Shown here: positions 60,100 to 64,000 of the stretch, in pieces
Layout of the letters: each line of letters begins with the position of its first letter
How positions within the stretch are numbered: the first letter of the stretch is position 1
DNA from: Cristatella mucedo
Lineage: Eukaryota; Bryozoa; Phylactolaemata; Cristatellidae
Length of the DNA: 64,000 bases
NCBI GenBank assembly: GCA_009760855.2
Contig: WPIO01000018.1
Coordinates: forward strand, 4,907,501-4,971,500
Direction of reading: 5' to 3'
Notes under the pieces: generated by a model
Seen by the model: only the letters and a program-made list of their open reading frames with translations
Databases searched by the model: none
Told to the model about the DNA's origin: nothing
Program-made: the position numbers and the translations under genes

Positions 60100-60600
60100 C
60101 CAAGCGGTATTTTTCGGCGATTTTTTCGAGCATTCGCTCCCACGGATCCTTTACGTCACCAGCGCGAATTCACCGCGAAGTGTAGCTGATGGGGAACACT
60201 TGCAGAGAGACGCGGAGGCCGAACAGAAACGAAACCGAACGAGGGTCCAGCGCAGCCTTCGACATGCAGCTAAATATCTAAATTCCGGCGCAAGTCGGAT
60301 CTGCTGGTTCCGAGTATAGAGTTGCTTCAGCTGCCAATAGCTGCAACTCGGCGCTGCCGTCGGCGCAGCTATAATTAGTCGCAGAGTTCCATATTTAGGC
60401 CTGTTAATAGAGGCGCGAAGCAGTACGGTGGCATTCGGATCTTCCGTTTGGTTTAAAATTCGAGCGTCGCCATGACAAAGTGCCGGTGCAGAATGCTCCT
60501 CAAAATCCTAGGCAACACTGGCCGTCACGTGGTGGAGGGCGGCGCAGAGAGAACTTTTAGGAACAGAAAACGTGTATTTGTAAAAGAGAGAGACGGAGAG
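60100..60600. other. No recognisable feature
   Basis: Mixed sequence without gene or repeat signature. Confidence 0.35.
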
Positions 60601-60612
60601 ACAGAGAGAGGC

Positions 60613-60705
<93 letters not shown>

Positions 60706-60709
60706 CACT

Positions 60710-60745
<36 letters not shown>

Positions 60746-60760
60746 CTGAGAGTGAGGGGG
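60601..60760. repeat. (GA)n microsatellite
   Basis: GA repeat interrupted by short GACACTGAG words. Purine-rich sequence continues to about 60900. Confidence 0.95.
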
Positions 60761-60986
60761 AGAGGCGTCAAGTGAGATATGAAACATGGAGGGGGCAGAG
60801 AGATCGAGACACGCGGCTTTAAGACAGAAAGAGACTGAGAAAACGGAGGCAGACAGGCAGACAAAGAAACAGAAAGACTGAGACAGGGAAGAAAGAGGCA
60901 AAGTGACGGAGACGGCAGAGTTAGGAAGGCAAGAAAGATACAACCATAGGCCAGCAGACAGGCTCGCATATAAACTCATAAGATTT

Positions 60987-60988
<2 letters not shown>

Positions 60989-61043
<55 letters not shown>
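60989..61043. repeat. (GA)n microsatellite
   Basis: Fifty-odd bases of pure GA. Confidence 0.97.
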
Positions 61044-61045
<2 letters not shown>

Positions 61046-61170
61046 GAGACTATTGCCCACCAGTCGGTGCCTCAAGGGCGCGGCGCTGCGTCTATTCTCT
61101 GTCAGTGCGCAGAAAGCGTACCGGATCTTCCGCCGCTAGGCGCCGCTCCGCCGCACCTAGTGGCGCGCGC

Positions 61171-61211
61171 AATCGGCGCGAGCTCCGCCTGCGGCGGAGC
61201 TCGCGCCGATT
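61171..61211. repeat. Perfect 19-bp GC-rich hairpin
   Basis: AATCGGCGCGAGCTCCGCC (61171-61189), loop TGC, and the exact complement at 61193-61211. It lies in a CpG-rich region with no gene end nearby. Confidence 0.96.
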
Positions 61212-61920
61212 CGGGCGCTTCCGCGCGCGACGGGCGCAGAAGCGTAATGGCCAGTCGAGGTCATTCCCGTTGCCGGAAAGTGTGCGCCGGGCCAGGGCGA
61301 ACTGCCGGGCCCGCCCGGCTCGTAGGTATCTCGCCAATGCCGGGACGAGCCGCTCCCCTCGGCGAAGAGGGCTCGAATCGCCCGAGCCCGCGCGGCGCTA
61401 TGAAAGACTAGCCGAGTGACGAAAACTCCTAGTTATTTTGAGTGACCAGTGTAGTCTGATCGAAATAATTCCGAAAATTGGCAACGGCTGCAGTCTTCTG
61501 TTTAAAAACACTGGTCTTGCCATATTAGTGAACTATGTAAGTTTCGACGCCTTCAAACATCCGATTTTGCAAAATGCTCAAATGTTGGTAAAAAGAATGA
61601 AAGCGACGACCGGAAGGTCGCGAAGAGCGCGAAAAGCGGCCGGCGCCGCTCGGCAGCTTAGCCGCTCGCTCGGTCGCAGCCGGCGCGTGTCGCCGAGCGA
61701 GCGAGCGCCTCGAACTTCCTACTCGCGTCTGCGCGCCACTAGTAAGTCCGCTGCGTGCGTGCGCGCCGGGGCTGAGCGGCAAGCGAGCGAGCGAGCGAAG
61801 CGAGCGAGCGAGCGCATCGCGCGCAGACCGACAGCCGTTCGCCACCTGCGGCGGCGGCGGCGGCTCATTCGCGCCGCCGCCGCCGCCGCCGCGGGAGCGG
61901 CCGTCTAGCGCGAGCCGCGA
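61212..61920. other. GC-rich; (GCGA)n and (CGG)n scraps
   Basis: Short (GAGC)n patches at 61695-61705 and 61783-61815, and (CGG)/(GCC) runs at 61848-61895 that face each other as an imperfect inverted repeat. No supported gene. Confidence 0.4.
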
Positions 61921-62075
61921 CGGCACGCTAGGCAAGACGGTTGCTCTTCACGACCTCGGTCGTGGGTTCGAATCCTGCGGTGTGCGATCTTTTATTGCCG
62001 CCGCAAGCGGCGGCGCTAGCCTTCAAGGCTCTTCCGCCGCTATGCAAACAGAGGGGCTGTTAAATCAGCAAAGTG
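61921..62075 (+). mobile_element. SINE-2 copy, near full length
   Basis: Box B GTGGGTTCGAATCCTGCGG is identical to the 23.8 kb copy. The body has GCCGCCGC-AA-GCGGCGGC in place of the variable region, then ggctcttccgccgctatgc and the tail gaggggctgttaaatcagc. Closeness to 23821-24000 suggests a young subfamily. Confidence 0.8.
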
Positions 62076-62162
62076 TTTCTTTTTTTATCGACGAAGCGGC
62101 GACGATCGCTCGATCGAGCGTTTCGGCAGCCGCTGGGCCGCTTGCTCAGCGCTAGCTCCTCC

Positions 62163-62236
62163 CCCTCCTCCTCCTCCTCCTCCTCCTCCTCCTCCTCCTC
62201 CTCCTCCTCCTCCTCCTCCTCCTCCTCCTCCTCCTC

Positions 62237-62301
<65 letters not shown>

Positions 62302-62320
62302 TCCTCCTCCCCTCCCCCCC
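62163..62320. repeat. (CCT)32 followed by poly-C39
   Basis: (CCT)n from 62163 to 62259, then 39 consecutive C (62260-62298), then CCT again. Long C runs can form i-motifs, and the complementary G run quadruplexes. Confidence 0.97.
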
Positions 62321-62856
62321 GAGCAACGCGAGCTGCTTGCCGCACGCGGCAAGATCCTGCTCTGAACGGACTCGCGACTCGAATTGCCGCCGCTGGAAGT
62401 GGCCGACAAGGAACAGGAAACGCCCCTTCGCGCCGCCATGCGCGAGCGAGCAGCCGTTCGGGAGGGCTCGGCGAGCACCGGGAGCACGATCGTTTCCGAC
62501 GCTCGCCGCCTGATTCAGCTGCCGACTGCAGCAGCCGAGGCGTGGGGCGCGTGCACCGGAGCCCGAGCGCGCCATTGACGGGCGTCGAGGGTTGCGCAAG
62601 GAGCCACGAGTCAGCCACTTACCCTGCAGGTCTACGTTTCGTTACTACGATGCATTCTATTAGCCAGCTGAGCTGAGCTAGCAGCCAATAATTGACTCTA
62701 ATGAGAATCTAGGGCATTCTCTAATCGGGGAGGCGACTTGGCTATCGTTCGGGTCAACGTGCATCCTTTGGAGGCTGATGGTCGGCGAGTAGGGGAGAGA
62801 AGATGGAAACTGATACTGAGTGGGAAGGAAGGAAAAGTGATAAACGGGTGGGACGT
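62321..62856. other. GC-rich, no supported gene
   Basis: Open frames on both strands without splice or domain support. Confidence 0.35.
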
Positions 62857-62969
62857 GTAGGGGAAAGGTAGGGAACAGGTAGGGGAAAGGTAGGGGAAAG
62901 GTAGGGGAAAGGTAGGGGAAAGATCAGGAAAATGTAGGGGAAATGTAGGAGAAAGGTAGGGGAAAGGTA
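62857..62969. repeat. 11-bp minisatellite (TAGGGGAAAGG)n
   Basis: About ten copies with a few variants (TAGGGAACAGG, TAGGAGAAAGG). One strand is purine-rich. Confidence 0.93.
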
Positions 62970-63940
62970 GAGTAGAGTAGAGCAGGCAGAGCGGCAGTCG
63001 CCTCGTCGTCATTTCTCTCGTCAGCAACGAGACGCTGGAAAACTAAGCAGAGTTTATTTAAATCATTGTGGCGGCGGTAAGCAATGGTAGAAAAGTGTCG
63101 TTCATCAGTAATAAATCTGATAATGCCAGAACATCGAGCCGCTGCCAAATTAGCTCATTCTTATCACGATTCCATCGTGGTGTTGTCCCGATGCAATCAC
63201 ATGCAATCTTTACAAAGAAAAACAAGACGCTTTGCTGGTTCAGAAAGAAATATTTACGCAAACATTTTGGGATCAACATGCTTGCAATGCCCGTGAATTT
63301 CTTTTTTGCAAACTTAAAGCATACAATCTAACTGAGCCGACGGCCAGACTTAAGCGGCATTGCGATTATACCCCCGCCCCCTAGGTTCAGCAAGCTGACC
63401 GGCACGTACAGAGAGAATATTCCGCCGATCTCGAAAGTAGTTAATCACGAGCCCGGAAAGACCTGGCTGGAAATGTCTACTTTCATTCACTCCCCTATTC
63501 CGATGGCGCCCTCTCGCAGTACGCTGGCTAGCGTACGCTGATTCGTTGGCAAGCTGCTGTCTGTGCGCTGCGTCTTGCGTAATGCTCGCTAATGTCAGGC
63601 GGCTGCGGCACGACGCGATGGTAATGTGCCACCACATGCAACGCTCGCAACGTCGCCAAGTAGACCGGTAGACGCTTGGAGAACTCGAAATTGCACCGCG
63701 ATCACGCGGCGCAGAGCTGTCTGTGCACTGCAGCGATTCTGCTCAAGGCGACCCACAATCAGGCTCGCTGCGAGCTTACAGCGGTTACGGGGTGTCTCTT
63801 TTTCTTACGTGGTAATGCCGAAAATTGAGCCAGTTTGTTGTAATGCCAGCCGTTTGTTTTGAACCTGCTGCAACCAAAAAGTTAGCTGAATTTACAGCCG
63901 GATATGTAGCCCTTCATGCCTCCGACGGGTTGTTGCAGCA
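62970..63940. other. No supported gene
   Basis: Low-copy DNA. Open frames on both strands have no splice context. Confidence 0.35.
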
Positions 63941-63969
63941 CGAGAGAGATAGAGAGAGGGAGAGACACA

Positions 63970-64000
<31 letters not shown>
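63941..64000. repeat. (GA)n then (AC)n, cut by window end
   Basis: GA-rich, then AC to the last base. The repeat continues beyond the window. Confidence 0.93.

Noticed and set aside
62060-62618. Poly-Gly, poly-Glu, poly-Ser and poly-Arg open frames
   Set aside because: (CCT)n and poly-C read in all frames.

Overview
This window reads as nuclear DNA of an animal, most likely an invertebrate with a large, repeat-laden genome. There are no bacterial-style gene arrays and no operons. Coding potential is scattered in short exon-like pieces bounded by GT-AG splice signals. The rest is non-LTR retrotransposon debris, tRNA-derived SINEs, and very long microsatellites and triplet repeats. I could not assign a phylum. 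The long uninterrupted open frames (Ser-Leu, Arg-Glu, poly-Ala, poly-Gly, poly-Pro, poly-Gln, Ile-Tyr) are artefacts of (CT)n, (CCG)n, (CTG)n, (CCT)n and (TA)n and are not genes.

Repeats. At least three related LINE families of the CR1/L2 group are present. Family A has 3' ends that finish in a short 'agagattgagttctct...gggcgct' block plus (ATT)n. Family B has tails of (ACATT)n. Family C is a more decayed relative of A. Every copy is 5'-truncated or broken by frameshifts. The best are family A at 25386-26629 and 30737-32236 and family B at 10795-11940. SINE-1 has a tRNA-like head and a tail nearly identical to the LINE A/C 3' end, which suggests it borrows LINE machinery. SINE-2 has a tRNA-like head and a separate conserved tail. 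Nested insertions (LINE A in LINE A, SINE-2 in SINE-2) and an inverted LINE B piece are visible.

Genes. The strongest single-copy coding signal is on the minus strand. Exons at 18845-19211 and 13254-13439, with possible ones at 16437-16640 and 15693-15849, encode hydrophobic, membrane-type segments, and the first three of these link in compatible phase. A second group of minus-strand exon candidates lies at 53156-53324, 51575-51693, 50668-50719 and 46997-47187, also with transmembrane-like stretches. Isolated candidates are 34637-34972 (minus) and 46640-46770 (plus, followed by AATAAA). I recognise no gene symbol. Their function beyond 'probable membrane protein' is unknown.

Layout. 1-12 kb: repeats, SINEs, a LINE B and a large CT block. 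13-19 kb: membrane-gene exons with LINE A/C and SINE-1 in the introns. 20-27 kb: stacked LINE A and nested SINEs. 27-31 kb: (CTG)41, then a GC- and CpG-rich island holding perfect palindromes. 31-46 kb: LINE A/B/C and SINE debris with one candidate exon. 46-53 kb: the second exon cluster around a 0.7 kb pyrimidine tract. 54.8-62.6 kb: long GC-rich, CpG-rich stretches with huge (CCG)n, (CCT)n and poly-C runs, and a 19-bp perfect hairpin. 62.6-64 kb: a minisatellite and low-copy DNA. GC-rich islands near 29.4-30.6 kb and 54.8-56.4 kb lie upstream (in minus-strand terms) of the two exon groups and could be their promoters, but that is inference.
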